Under the pieces are notes generated by a model. That model was not told the origin of the DNA, ran no database searches, and saw nothing but the letters and a program-made list of their open reading frames with translations. From assembly GCA_030142905.1 (NCBI GenBank), contig JASJOG010000010.1, positions 1,377,501 to 1,441,500 of the forward strand: a DNA stretch of 64,000 nt. The letters are read 5' to 3'. Positions within the stretch are counted from its first letter, which is position 1. Each line of letters starts with the position of its first letter. Shown here piece by piece: positions 14,101-28,500 of the stretch. This stretch comes from Heliopora coerulea (lineage: Eukaryota > Cnidaria > Anthozoa > Scleralcyonacea > Helioporidae). The translations under genes were made by a program, and so were the position numbers.

Positions 14101-16543
14101 CATGTGGGCTGACATTAACCCTTTAATGCCCAGGGCTCGTCCCAGCGACAAGTAAAATCGTCTGGGGTTAGCCAGAGCAAAATACTTAAGTACGGTCTTG
14201 CCTCTTAACGGGTTAAGGTCGACATGTTCGTAACTCCTTGTTACTCTATACGGTAAAACACGACGTACGACACAAAATCAGCTTAATCAAAAGTTTGTTT
14301 TTTCTTTAACAGTTTTCTTTTTTATCCAAAAAAAGTAGAGGGCAATGTCTGTAGAGTAGACGATTTGCCGGAAACAACCATCCGAAAAATATAAAGTTAT
14401 TACTAAAATACTTGAAGGCGAGTACAGGCATACCTACTCTAACATTGCCGTCTCGTGAGAGCCACGGGTGTTTCGAACCTACACGGCTGCCCCGATTTCG
14501 GCTCCATCCAATCATAGGGTCGGGTATAAACAGTTCGGGTTCCAGTGTTTTTAGAGTTCAATGGACTGCATATCGTACGATAACAGATGAAAATGAATTA
14601 AAATTAAATGTCAAACCGCAAACATCTCATCATATAAAGGTTAGATGAGGATATACCCGGTGAAACGGATTTTGTGTCCATCGGGTTGGGTTCAAAATTT
14701 GAAGTCAACAAAGTAGGATACTACATTATACGGGGAAGACAGTCCCAGCTGCTAACGTCAAACTATGTTCTTAACTCCTAAAAAACCAGTAAAGTAGAAT
14801 GTGCATTCATAAAAGCTCTATGTTTTTCACAAATTCTGGCAGACATCCCCTTAACTGGTTTGGTCAAAAAGTGTTTATGTATGCGCCCATCTGTGGCACA
14901 AAAAAGGTTGAGAGCCGTTGCGTCATACGCACGCTAAACCAGGAGGGAGACGATAGGTACAAAAAGTGTGATGAAAATTGAATAAAAAATTTAAAACGGG
15001 AAGGGAAAAAAACAGACGTTTGTTTCCGCAGATGACCTCAGTCGCTCATCAAGCCGTAAGACCCTAATGGGAGTAAAAATCATAATTTGATGACCAAAGA
15101 TTCCTTCAAACCATTCGGCTGAAAGGGCTGAGATGTCGAAAGGAAGCTACAAATTTTAGCGGTTTCGTTCTGCGTGATACAACATGGACCACCAAGAGTA
15201 AGTCTCAAAATGCCATTAATCAATGATCATATACGTATTTTGGGGTAAATGAACGCGTCTAGTTCAAATGAACACCTGAGTTCATTTGTTAAAAATATTC
15301 AATCTAAAGGTATTTTCTATCTTTGTGGTAAGACTGGTAATTTCGGGAACTCGCTAATTTTGGGGGCCATGACCACTCAGCTGCCCGAAAAATTCTGGCT
15401 TACTGTACGAGGAATTCCATTAATTACGAGCCGAATGCCATTAATGTTCAAAATTAGCGCCAGGAATGTTTAACTTTATATCCCTTTTATAGGGAGCATG
15501 CTAAATGATATTGGTAGAGGTGCTTATTTAAATAAAAGAATAGCATTTTGTCTGGACTACAACATTAATACAAATATTTAACGAAAAGCCAAAACAATTT
15601 CAACAGTTTATTTCCTTAGTATAATCAATTTACTTAACATATTAAAACATCGAAACAAATTCTGGTATTTAAGGAAAAGTCATGAGGAATTCAACAGTTT
15701 AAATCCTAAGTAACTGTCTAATTCCTTGTCAAAGTCTACGGTAGAACCTACGCCGTCCACAATCTCTGGTGATTCCTGACCAACATTCCAGTCAGTCACG
15801 ATGTTTATTGGAGATTATATTTGCCATTACAACTTAAAAGCGCCCAGGGGCGTCTATTTGAACAGGGGTGCTTATTGTTTATTCGCATTTACTGAAGGGC
15901 TTTAATTTGGATGGAGCGCTAGTTCGGAATGGGGCGCTAGTTCACACATTTATGGTATAATCATTTTATGTTAAATACTTGTTAACCGAGTGCGAAGTCC
16001 GTACGGAAAATGCTTTGCCTGAGGTTTACGTACAGACCGAGTGACGAAAGAGCGAGGTTTGTGCGAAAAAATACAACCTAAATACTTTCCTAAAAAGATC
16101 GAGTAAAGGAAATTAATAAAGAATCTATTGCATGGCTTTTAGGTTGGTTTTCTTTCCCATTCTTAAGCGGCTTTCGTTGCAGAATATTGCTGTTTACCTT
16201 GGCTCGTAACTTGTTCGTCTTGCTTATCAATTAATTGTTGCCACCAGTTAATCATTCTCTTGTCGTACTTTTATACAATTAGCTTGGAACAAAAGTACTA
16301 ATAGTGTTCTGGCACTTTTTGTTATTCAGAATTTTTCATTGTAGATGCTTACTTCTCTTTAAACTTCATTAAAATCAGCTCGAAGGTTTTTCCGCCAAAA
16401 CTTACCGGTCCGGAATAATAAGCGTATTAGACCAATTCAATATCGCAACATCTCAGACCGCTCATCAACCAATCAGCACGTGTAATTTTGCATACGGACT
16501 GAAAAATAAGCTCAGTCATAACTAATATACATATATATGTATG

Positions 16544-16581
<38 letters not shown>

Positions 16582-19500
16582 CATACATACACATACATGC
16601 ATAACGTACACGTACACATATACATGTATAATTTATATGCAATATTAAAAAACCGAGGAAAATACAAAGGAAAATCGTAACCGGGTCCTGTCTTTATTTG
16701 TGATAAAGACACATGTGGCTTTAAATGTGAAGAAGAAGTTCATTTTTGTCGGCTTAGAAAACATAAACTTCCAAACTTTCTTCTGAAATTAGCGTTTTAC
16801 GATGTTTATTATATAAGACATTTAAAAAACTCGCAGTTCGTGTTTTGTCGGATCTAAAACACTCGGCTATCGCCTCGTGTTTTAAATCCCAATGAAGCAC
16901 TCCTGCTCGTTTATTAAGTCTTACATATAATAAAGATCGTCACATTAACCCGCAGTACATGGAACGTCAAGTGATTGAAACCAGCTGATTGACTCTTGAC
17001 TAAACTGAAAAGTTATAATTGCATATTGTACCATTTTTACTAAATTTCCAGTTGAGGCCAAAGCTGAACTAATTTGATTTGCTTAGAATTATTGATTAAA
17101 TACAATTAATGGTCATGAAACTACATTTGTACCTGATGTCACATATTTTTCATTCGTGTACACGTCGTGCATATCCCAGGTGGTAGCCATACAGCCGACT
17201 TCCTGACATACAGTTGACAGAAACAAATGTTTATTGAATTAGTATAAGAGCCCAATCATAATATGCGGCTTCAACACAGGTACAGTGAGAGAGTTAGTAA
17301 CGATCGATTTGCAAGGAATTATGTAAGGGTCGATCAAAAGGAAGATATTTCAGTTAGCTGGGTTGAAATTTCAAAAACTCAGCCGGCTTGAAATCTTTCT
17401 CGTTCAAACTCCAGATAGTTTTTCAAGAAATTTATTGTAGACTCCCAGATAAAATTGTCCACGTAATAAGCTTTTAAAGATGCGTTCTTTATGGAGGGTT
17501 TTCACATAATTCCCGGATATTTAACAGAAAAACGCAATGACAGTAATGGCAGCGACGTTGGGGCATAAACCAAAAGATACTGGTTAAGAATTGTGTGTAA
17601 AAGGTCAAAAGGGTCAAGGAACAACTACAAAGACTTAGGAGAGAAGATGCTGACGTTTCGAGCGAAGACCTATCGTGAGAGTAAAAACGTCACTTTGTCT
17701 TTTTAAGTGTCTTTCAACACTGCTGACGCAGTAGTTTACTTCCATGTCATACTTAAAAATCTATGGCTCGTGTAAAACAACATGGTGACTTCAGCGTCAA
17801 GTGAAAATGGTTTACAAGTGATTGTAAAAATACAAGGGAGATTACGACATCTGGTGTGGTAATGTACCGTCTTTTAATAGAGAGTTTTTATTGGATTGAA
17901 TTTGATTTTGTATTTTTGTTGCAACGCGAGTAGCTGGAGGGGTATATCTTCACCGACAGACAGATACAAACAGGTTAATCTTCTCACGTAACATTGAATG
18001 AAAAATTATAAAGTATTATGTACAGCACTGTAAGATCGCTCACGATGGAGGAGTGACCTGTATACCTTAAGAAATATGTGCATGTCGTGGGGACCGCTTC
18101 TCCTGGAAACATTTCTGCAATAACATGTTTCACGAACGTTTCTCACAGAAGGTTCGTAATGCAAAAGAAGTGACACAAAAAACTGACACTTGACAGCTTT
18201 TTGTGCAGTTAAATTTTCATAACGGATCTTTGTCGCAAATCCTTTTCGCTTAGCATTGCCAACAGATTAAGAACGCGAAACACAGTTGGGTATTCAGGAG
18301 AAATATACATGTAAAAAATTCTTTTTTCAACTGCGAGGAGAACTGAATTATATCATGCAGAGAAACGATTAGCAGTAATGACTGCGAACACAAAACACGT
18401 AATGCCAGCTCATTTTTGTATGATTTTGATCTGTGCATAATATTTTCATTAGTTGATGATTACCAGAGTGTTCTCAAATCAACCAAAATTTAGCTCAACA
18501 TTTTATAGGATTATGTTTACTCAGAGAAAGGTACCTTATGGATTACAATAACTGAATAGTAAATATTTGGATGGAAGATAAAAATGCCGACTTACTAGAC
18601 TTGGTACTTACCTCCTGAGTAACAGCTATGCTTTGTATTTCTTTGTTTTTTGGTTCATCGTTAAAGGTTTGCATTCCTCGTTCCACGAAACTGTCATTAC
18701 CAGGTCTTGTTTTCAAAGTCTAAATGTAGGAAAAATAATGCATTAAAAAGTAAGGTATTGTCCTGATGACATATATACATGTACACATGCATTCGCTTGG
18801 GGTAAAAGAAACAGAATTAATCCCTGACTAATGCTCAAAAACTTTGGCCGTATTGAATCTGAACAGAAAATTGGATAGTTCCGGACTCAAATGAAGTGAT
18901 ATTTAGAAGGGTTGCTAAATTGCACGACCTTGGCCGTTTCGAAAATTCTCCATTTGTTTCTTTAATAACTACTGTAAAAATCGCTTATCCTTTCTGGCCC
19001 GATATGTCTTCCCTTGACGGGTAAATGTGCCTGGCTTTAGCAAGTGTAAAAAAAAAGTCGTATGCGGGCCGAAAAGAGTTAAGAGAGAAAACACATTTGA
19101 ATTTCAAATAAATCCATGATCTATAATCAACTTTACGCCAGGTCAAACATCATGTAAAAGCACGGGACTTCTGCTTTCTTCTGGAGGTCTACATATGCTT
19201 TCTTCTAATGCCCATTTCAGGTCAGTTCAAGATAAACTCATTTGCCGAAATGCTCTTAAATAGGCAATGGTTGCCAAGGTGAGCAAAACTGTCAACAAAT
19301 ATGCATCCATAATTCCTAAAATTATTGAGTCGATGTCGCAAAGTGATTTTTAATTGTAATGTGTTAAACACACAGAACTTTTCACATTTGTACAGCTCGC
19401 TGTAAATCCAGTGCCCTGATGGAGCGTGGTGCCAAACTGTGAGTAAATTTTCAAAGATGAGCTGAACTAACACTGGTCCTATGGTCTTATATATATCCCA

Positions 19501-22500
19501 ATCCAAAGGTCTCTCTAAATTTACTCGCTTGATTAAAACAAAATTTCTCTAGAAACTGCGTGATTTCTAATTTAGAACAGATATTTAAATAATTTTCATT
19601 ACGTAATCAACAGGCAAAAAAAATCCCTCAATTAAGCGTAAAATTTCTCTTTGAGTGCACTCCAAAGTGTGCACTGTACCTAGATACCATCACGGAACAC
19701 GAATCGGGACGAGAAGTATTCCGGTTTGAAACATAAAGTTAGCTACTAAAATAATGATAATGCCAACCTCGGAATATCGACGATTCGCCTGGTTCACTGA
19801 TTGAGCGACCTCACTGTCCTCACATACGCTAATACCAGGAATATCTAGTAGCCACATGGTCTCGGTCTCTTCAATCATAATGTTCACCTACAGTCGATCG
19901 GGTACAATGACCTGTTATTAATTTTTAATTAATAGAGCAATAAGCAATAAGTAGTTGCGAAAACACCATGCAAAACAAACCATTTTATCCAGGTCAATGT
20001 CTGTTACTTCCTCTTTAGCCGGTACGTAGGTTCTTCGTATATCTAGATATAGTATAAAGGCGAATCGTACTCGAGGAAAAAACAATACAATAACACATGA
20101 AAGTTGGTGCTCATCCTCTTTACGACGCCAAATTCATGTTATTTTTATGTAGCGAATGGAATGGTAATGAGCCTAAATGTGAACTTTTTGCGTGTATTTA
20201 ATTTGGGCACATGAAACTGTCATCGGTAATTTAGCGTATTTTGAGAGATACGTTATCGCAGTTCGTAGCATTAAGTCACCGAGGCAACAAACTTAAAAAA
20301 AGGGGAAAACAGAGACACGTGTAGAACATGAGCAAATTTGGCGACAGAAAATTGTTAAGCTTCTCGAGTGCTTTTCAACTTCTCAAGTGTCGTTTAACTG
20401 GACCATAGCAACAAAATCCTTATTCTTAGGGGAAATAGTGTCTTTAAATGTCCAGTGTCCAAAATTTTATGTCAAACAGACAAATGCCTGTCTCCATTCA
20501 ATAAAAATACATACCACGAATATTACAAAATCTTTAAAATAACACACATATATTTACAAGTATATATAATAAGGAATCAAAAAGCTAAATTAATTATCTA
20601 AAGAATAAAAAAATTATGAAATTGTTTTCAAAACACTTCGTATTAATTTTAAGCATCGGACAGCTTTTCTTTCTTAGTCTCAAAGACTGCTTGTTCATCC
20701 CAAGTAATGCTGCATAAAGGGGGCGTGATCAGTGACTCCTTATTTTGTTACAAACCTTCCTATCGCCTTTTTTTCAGTAGTTCATGCATGGATATCAAAT
20801 GATTCCGAAAAACACCCTCTCTTATACCATCTTTTCAGAGAACATTGCACGACGCTTAGATCCATCTCACTAGCTCAATATAGTGGTAAATCACGTATGT
20901 GTTAATTTGGGACGTCCAATAGATTTAAAACGGTAGTGTACTTCTGATTGTGAACAACCTTCCTTTCTGAGACTTCTTATTTCCTAAGGACATTTGTTAG
21001 CTTCGTGCAGCTTTCCATGAACCCTTTTCGGTCCGAATCTAACTTTTATTTGTTTACTCTTGTTAACGCTATACGATTTTAATCGTGAAGAAGAGACATC
21101 TCGGACGGGAATTTAAAGAGTTAAGATTACCCCAATTAACTCTTTTCGGTCCAACTCCAATTTTTATGACTTTGTTTCGGCTAACTTCAGTCGATTATGC
21201 TCGTCAAGGGGAGACGTCTCTCTAAGAATTTGCAATCGAACTGGAATGTAACTCTGAAAACAGTAATATTTTCATTCCTGTAAATACTTTCTTACAAAAT
21301 AGGATAATCAATCACATTCACTTTCTTGTTCGGAACTAATTCTTTACACTTCGATGTATTGCAAATCACTCCATTCTTATATGTCCAGTCCATAATGTAC
21401 CTTCACGGCAGCTTCAGAGTTATCCGATAACGACAATTAATAACTCAGTATGTGACTTATTTTTGAATCAGAACAGTATAATAAAAACAAAGGCTATAGA
21501 TCATAAGTTGGTTACGATAGTATTAGTAATGCCAACACACCTCCTAAACTAGTTGACATATCATAACGTCGTGCTCCTGGCTCAGTTAATTCTTCAACAA
21601 CGGATTCGGGTGAAGATACGCCAGAAGCTGTAACACTGCCAATGACCGACCTAAGTATTTGGCAACAATAAAATGGAAATAATATAATTATTAAATAACA
21701 GTTCAACTAGAGTCTGGGATAAAACTGGGGGGGGGATCACAGATTAGTTAAACATTCGCAGTTGATGATATAACTGTAGAAAACACTGATGCATTTTGAG
21801 GAAAATAACAAACCGCAGTGAGACGGCGGAATATGTAGTAACGTTATCTCACTGCAAGTGAGATTATCATTGTATTAGCAGAAGTAGTATGATAACAGTA
21901 ACTGAACGAGATGAGCCTACCCCGTTGATGCGAGACTACGACAAATGGTGAGACTACAAAAAGGTTAATGGTTTTGAATGATGCCAATCATCCGGTGTTC
22001 TATGCTGGGGTCGTGTAACAATCGTGAGGCAACTGTATTATCTCACTGTGAAACCATCGCAGCTAAATATGAAACTACTACTCCTGGTGTCATACTACCC
22101 ACACTGAAGTGATTACTGTAGGTGTTGTGATTGCAGTGGTGAGATTAGAACTTTTTGCGCAAGATTACCAGAGTTGATATAACTACAACGGCCGGCAGCA
22201 ATTTCCAACTAGGTCATATAAGAAGTCTTCAAAGTGTCACATGGTCAAGTTGAAGCCCACAGAGGTGGGCTTGCGCAGCTTACACCACTGGAAAGAGCTT
22301 TACATGTTGTCTAACAAAAGTGAACGAAAAAATAGAATAGCTGAGGCCGATAAATATTTACCAGTTATAAAACGAGAAAACTATCACTCATAGATGCCGT
22401 GGTAAAGGCACCTCAACACGTCAAATAAACCTCAGCGTTCATCCACCTGGCATGATTTGACATTGCATGGTAGCGGCGTGAGACTACCAGAATTAACTAT

Positions 22501-25500
22501 TAAATGTAATATCACGCATCATTCATGACACGTACAATGTTAATAGTCACAATATGTATCCTTTGCTCATTAAACAATATCCCAAATTCTCAAACCATCA
22601 CCAGTACCTGGATAAACCTCCTAAGAAGCTGGCGGCGCTTGCAGCATAGATTGACTGACCAAACTCCGAGGGCTAAATATTCAAAATAGGAAAAAAAAAA
22701 AACAAAACAAAATTGCACAAAACTAACAGTTTGACTGGCAAGACAAGAGTAAATTCAGGTCTCAGTATAGTTAAACGGGTTCTCTTTGGAAAAATAATCC
22801 CGTCGCGTTAAATTGAGCAATCAAAAGATGTTAGACCTCAAAGAGAAAAGTGCCTATTTTATAACCTGCTGCTAGTAAGTGTATACACTTGACCTATATC
22901 TTTGGAATCAGCTTTAACATTACAGGAAGAGAAAATTTCATCACAATCCTTCATCTCAAAAGTGCTAAGAGAACTTAATATCAAAATGATGACATCTTAT
23001 CGATCGAACATGAATAGTGCCCGAACCCTCAGCGATATCGTCCAGCCTAGCGAAAGAGACAACGGAACAATCTGTGCGATGGCAGCAAAACTAAAGCTGA
23101 GATACGTCCGATTGGACTGCATTGATGCTGTCCGCATTTTAACTTTAACCGACATAATTGAAACGTGCGACAAAAAAGCACATTTCTAACTTGAATGAGT
23201 CTTTTTTTTAAAGACAAATTTAGTGAAAAGGAGGCAGATTCATTATGGGAACCAAAGATGAGTCGGTCTCCATTACAATTAATTTAGAAGACAACTAATC
23301 TTAACTTCACTTCCTAGACTAGACGAAGACGAATCTTTCAAAATCCTTCTTGATTTTCCCTTTAAGGTCTATCGTCAGATTGACGAGTAAAAAGTAAGAT
23401 CTGTATAATGAACAATACTTAAATACTAGTGAAGAAAACTAAAACAATATTTTTTATTGAATTGAAAACTATTGTAAGGGTCAGAAAAGTGCTGCTCTAG
23501 AGATCTAATTAAAACTTTCCAACCAAACCATCTAACCAAAACTTTCTGGTAGGAGTATAGTAGTGTAATTCAACTTTGAGTTCCACTGGACTATCCCTTC
23601 AAAGCAAGCCTAGATCCGCTGATGCAAATGATTGAAACGATAAGAGCGTATAATGCGCCCCTAGAGAACAGAGCGGTAAAGACCGCGATTAAGACAAACA
23701 GCAAGCTCTGCGTTTGCCACCAATGTTTGGTAGAATTCTTTTCCATGTTTCTCAATGATTCATACAATGCTTTGAGAAAACGTGAACAGAATTATCACTG
23801 CATGTTACATAAGATGTAACGAAGGCATTTTTTGTATAAAACCTCAAAATGCTGAAACTTTTTACTGTGGTAATAATACCAAGTGGCCAAGTCGGTTCAA
23901 TTCAAACGTCTGTTGATGTTTCAAAATAGCACAGACCACTGCTTCAAAGATAACTTAAGTTGTCGTTAAAAAGTTTGCAAAATAAAACTTCAGCGTGCTC
24001 TTCATAAACTTAAAACTTCTAAAAAGTTAAATTTAGCCACGTATAAACATTTCAAGTACTCATGGCATAGGTAATTGGGAATTCGATGTTATTTGTTTGC
24101 CGTAAACGTGATGCCTAACCGGTCTAACAAACACGCTATTATGTACTTACGGTTGCCATCGAGTCACTTCCGAACAAGCTGTTGCTGGTAACTCGCCTAA
24201 AATTAATGGAAACGCATAATAAGAGGAAGACATTCTGCACAGCACAACTATCTCACGAAATTCCGCCAAGTATATAAAAAAAGACTAACCATGTTACACG
24301 TCTCATCTATGTGGAATAAGTTTTAACACTCGCAAACAAAACGTTACAGCCTAGCAGACGAATTTCAATGAAGCAATCAGTGACATGAATACTTCGACAA
24401 AAGAATAAGACATAATGAAAATTTCAATCACTAACGTTACGTCACTATACAGATACTATCATCAGAGTGATTAAAATCGACAAATTATGTATTAAAGCAT
24501 TTAAGTTAATATTTAAAAACATCTAAATTATTACAAAATTAGAGTATAACATAGACAACCCAAGAAAGAGCAAAGCGTGAAAACAATTATGCCTACAATA
24601 TACTACCCAACGTTTCGGAAAGTGTTTTTGTTTTGTTTTGGGGGGTTTTATTTCATTTTTTTCACAGTATATCCCAAAACATTCAGGAAACAAGGTTCCG
24701 AGAATACATCATCTATCGTTAGCCTTACGTACATTAAAAAAATTTCCAAAACAAAGTTTCGGAAACTAAGTTTCGGAGACTTTGCTAATGTACCAAAGAC
24801 TTTAGATGATCGTAGCGGAAGAGGACAAAGATAGTGGAACAGTAAACATAGAAAAGGAGAAACGATTCAATATTGCGATTGAAAATAGGATTTATTTTAC
24901 GGATCATTTAGTCGTCCCCAAGGACAGCATCGAACTTATGGTCACCTGAAGATAAAATGGAAAAATCATTAAAGGAGATAGAATTACCAGCTTCTCTCTG
25001 GTAAGCAAGAACGCTTGACAGGTAAGAATCGAGAAACCTAAGCGGTTTACCACATAAGTTGAAATACCAGAGTGGACACAGTTCCGAGGGCAAAAGTGGC
25101 GATAAAAAATGTATTTCCCTGATACAGAAGGCGTCGCAGCCTCGACGCGTAAACTTGTAAGCGATAAAGCACTCCTGTTCGGTTTTTAAATATAACTGAT
25201 AAAATTGGTCAAGAATTCATGACTAAAATACAAAGGAAAATCATAACTGTGTCGTGTCTTTATATGTAATACAGACTAGACGTTTACTTTTCTCCTCAAA
25301 CTCTTCTCAAAATTTTTTCAGCCTAGAAAACATAAATTTCCAAATTTTCTTTGCGAATTAACGTATTAAGAAGTTCATTTTATAAGACATTTAAAAAACT
25401 CGTAGAACGTGTTTTGTCGGATCTAAAACACTCCGCTATCACCTCGTGTTTTAAATCTGATAAAGCACTCCTGCTCGGTTTTTAAATATCACAAACTTAA

Positions 25501-28500
25501 TGGTGTGTCTTGTTACAATGGAGAAACTATCAAAATACGAAAAATGTATTGATTTTTTTTTTATATATTTTCAACCTTGCCGCCTGTTTCACTTGATGCC
25601 TAGGACAATAAACTATCCAGAATGATGGAAGTGATAAGCAAGACGACTAGTATTCAGTGTATTAATAAGTGAAAACTGACTACACTATCTTACTTTACGG
25701 AATTAGCATCCAGAGTTAAGAGACTTCGTGGAGTTACATCATTCCCCATATCGTCAAGAACCTGTCAGACAATAATAAGCACTGTACTATTAAGGGTCAG
25801 TATGGGTATTATTCGGCACCGATATGACTACCTCCATATGGTGATATTATGGGTATCTGGAGATAGAAAATTTCAGTTTCATAAAGTGCCAAGCCTAAAA
25901 CTAACGGGAAAGTATAACACTTATTGAAAGGTTAGTTTTGGTTATTTATTCTACAATCCCAGAAAACTGGTTATTACCTGTACATGTAGTGAGCGGGAGA
26001 CAATCTAATTTTGACTCTAAATTTCAACATTACAGGTTTACCCATGTCGTCAACTAATATCTGATTTAAGAGAGTTACGTTACCAGGTAATTTCATACCA
26101 AAAACCGTTATGCGCCACTGCCAGTATAGATCATTGAAACTAAAAACTAAAATCGAATCAAGCTTTCGAACTGAGCATCCATCATCAGGGTTAAACTGGT
26201 AAGACCGAACAGTCCGTTAAATACTACCTATATACAAATAAGAAATTTATCATTTGCAAAAAAAAAATCTCCGAGTGGCATGGGATGACGTCGTCAAAGT
26301 TAATTACAAAGACAGTCAATGGTCTTGGAGGAAATGGAAGGAAGCATGGGTTATAGAACAAACAAACAATGCGATTGTTAGCAGAGAAAATGGACGAACA
26401 CTATCAGATGTGCATAAACCATTATTGAAACGAACAATAAAGTTTAAGTTGTATCTTTTCCCGTTTGTTTGATTCCATTGTCGTGCAATTTTACTGCTTC
26501 AGTCCGACCCAATCTGGCAAGCGCGATTTAAGACAAATTACTTATGTGCCTGCGCGAACAGTTGCGCTGGCAGATACTCGTCGAGAGCCTGTACGTCGGC
26601 GCGAGTGCAATGTTGCTCGCCTCACTAATCGCACTGACTGTCATATACAATTCATCGTTCTGGGGTATGTAATGTAGTCTGAAAGACACAATTCATGCTT
26701 TCCATTTGGTCACTCATAGATCCCAATGAATAATCATAATAATACAAGAATGGTGTCATGTAAATGGGCCATAAATCATATTCATTTATTCCTGAGTGAC
26801 TTAATGTAAGGCACTTTAGGTAAATTTAATGGAATGGTTAAAGATACATGAAACTCTTTAGCAACATGTGAACTGGTAACATACTAAGGGAACTTGCCCT
26901 AAAAAGTTGATCTTTCATTAACTCGATATAAAAAATGTTAAAGTCTGATCTTATATGTATATATACCATATGTGTAGGAACCGGGGGGTATTGAAGGCAC
27001 ATACCCCCAAGTTTTGGTTGACACCATAACTTCATCATTTCTATAATCTTTGCCTAAATTACACCCAAAAATTTGCATGAGGCCAGGGTTCCCTCTCATA
27101 CTCTTATATAAACTATATTTATATAAGCCTCTCAAAAATGAATTGAATCTAGTGATGTGTCTGTAGCTCCTGTCACAAAAAAGACAAAGCAAAACACATG
27201 GTTGTTGGAAGTTGCAGTGCCTTCTTTGTATTATTTTTGAGAAACTATGTTGCTCTTATTCTAGTTCCAAAACCTGGTCCCCACATGCAATCCACCTCAT
27301 CCTTAGAGATCTAAAGTATGATTGAGAAACTACCCCCAGATTCTTTTATTTGTACCCTCCCCCTACAGAAAGTTAAGCATTCCTACACCTATGTATACAT
27401 TATTGTATATTTACAAATACATATACATAAACTGGTATAAATAAACATGTACATACATACATACATACATATTAAGAGGGCTGTACCAGATAATAATTTT
27501 CACCATCTGGCCACACACCAAATTTGATGGCCAGCAAAAGAAAATTTGGCTGGTTAGCACAGTATTTGCATTAAGATTACCTATATTCATAAACCATTGA
27601 TCTACATTTTTGATCAAATTTATTCCTCACTTGTGTAACTGTCAGAGCTGCAACTATTATCAGTTATTACACAGAGATATAGCCAAACAGCCTCTAGACT
27701 ATTTTGGAAGAGTTAATGCTGTATGTTTTTCATAATTGCTGCAAGAGCACATTCACACATGCATATTGCAATCTTCAGTTGATAGTTGATGCATTTTGTT
27801 TGCTTTGATTTAAAAGAATGAACAAGAAACTAATGCCCAACCAGCTATTTGTGTACCTTTTTTGTTTTATCAATCAGTGCATTTTTGGAGAAAAGTGAAT
27901 CAAACAAATATCCAGTAATCCAGCTGGATACTACAAAATATCTGATCAGATGCCAGGTTATAAAATTTTTCACTATTTGGCTAAATGCTAAAATCCAGTA
28001 CACCCCTACTGATATTTGCTTGTAAGTTTGCTCTTATTTGGTGGTATGTCTCTTTAATTTGATGTGTCCAAAAAATTCCTCTAAAGTTACTAATACTGTA
28101 TGTCTTACCTGAACAGCAGGCCTGTGATGGGTAACAGCTTTCTCTGATTTACTTTCAGCTGTAACATTCCACTTACCACCAGGAGGTAAAATATTGCTGC
28201 GAGACCCTCCTACAGTTCTTTGGCTGTGCCTGCTACTAAAGCTGATTCCATGACTGCTTGTCCGTGTCACATTGCTGCTAAACTGTTGTATACTAAAATA
28301 ATTTGAGAAAAAAGTTCTCCACAGTGATTTTCTATTAGTATTAGCACATGAATAAAGCATGCTCAAATTTTTGTTTTTGCATCTAAAGACAATAATAACT
28401 TCAATAGGTTCTAATTGCCTCAGGGCTATCTGAGGCATTATATACTTTAAACCAGTCCAATAATTTCTGGTTAGGGAAAAATCCAAAATCAAAGGGACTC

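Noticed and set aside
22902..23189. 95-residue plus-strand frame in the DNAI4 intron
   Set aside because: No domain recognised and no exon signals. It may be transposon debris, but this cannot be supported.
24908..24955. Candidate DNAI4 exon (GDHKFDAVLGDD after a TCTTCAG acceptor)
   Set aside because: It runs straight into a stop and has no donor. Exons 3 and 4 already join in phase without it.
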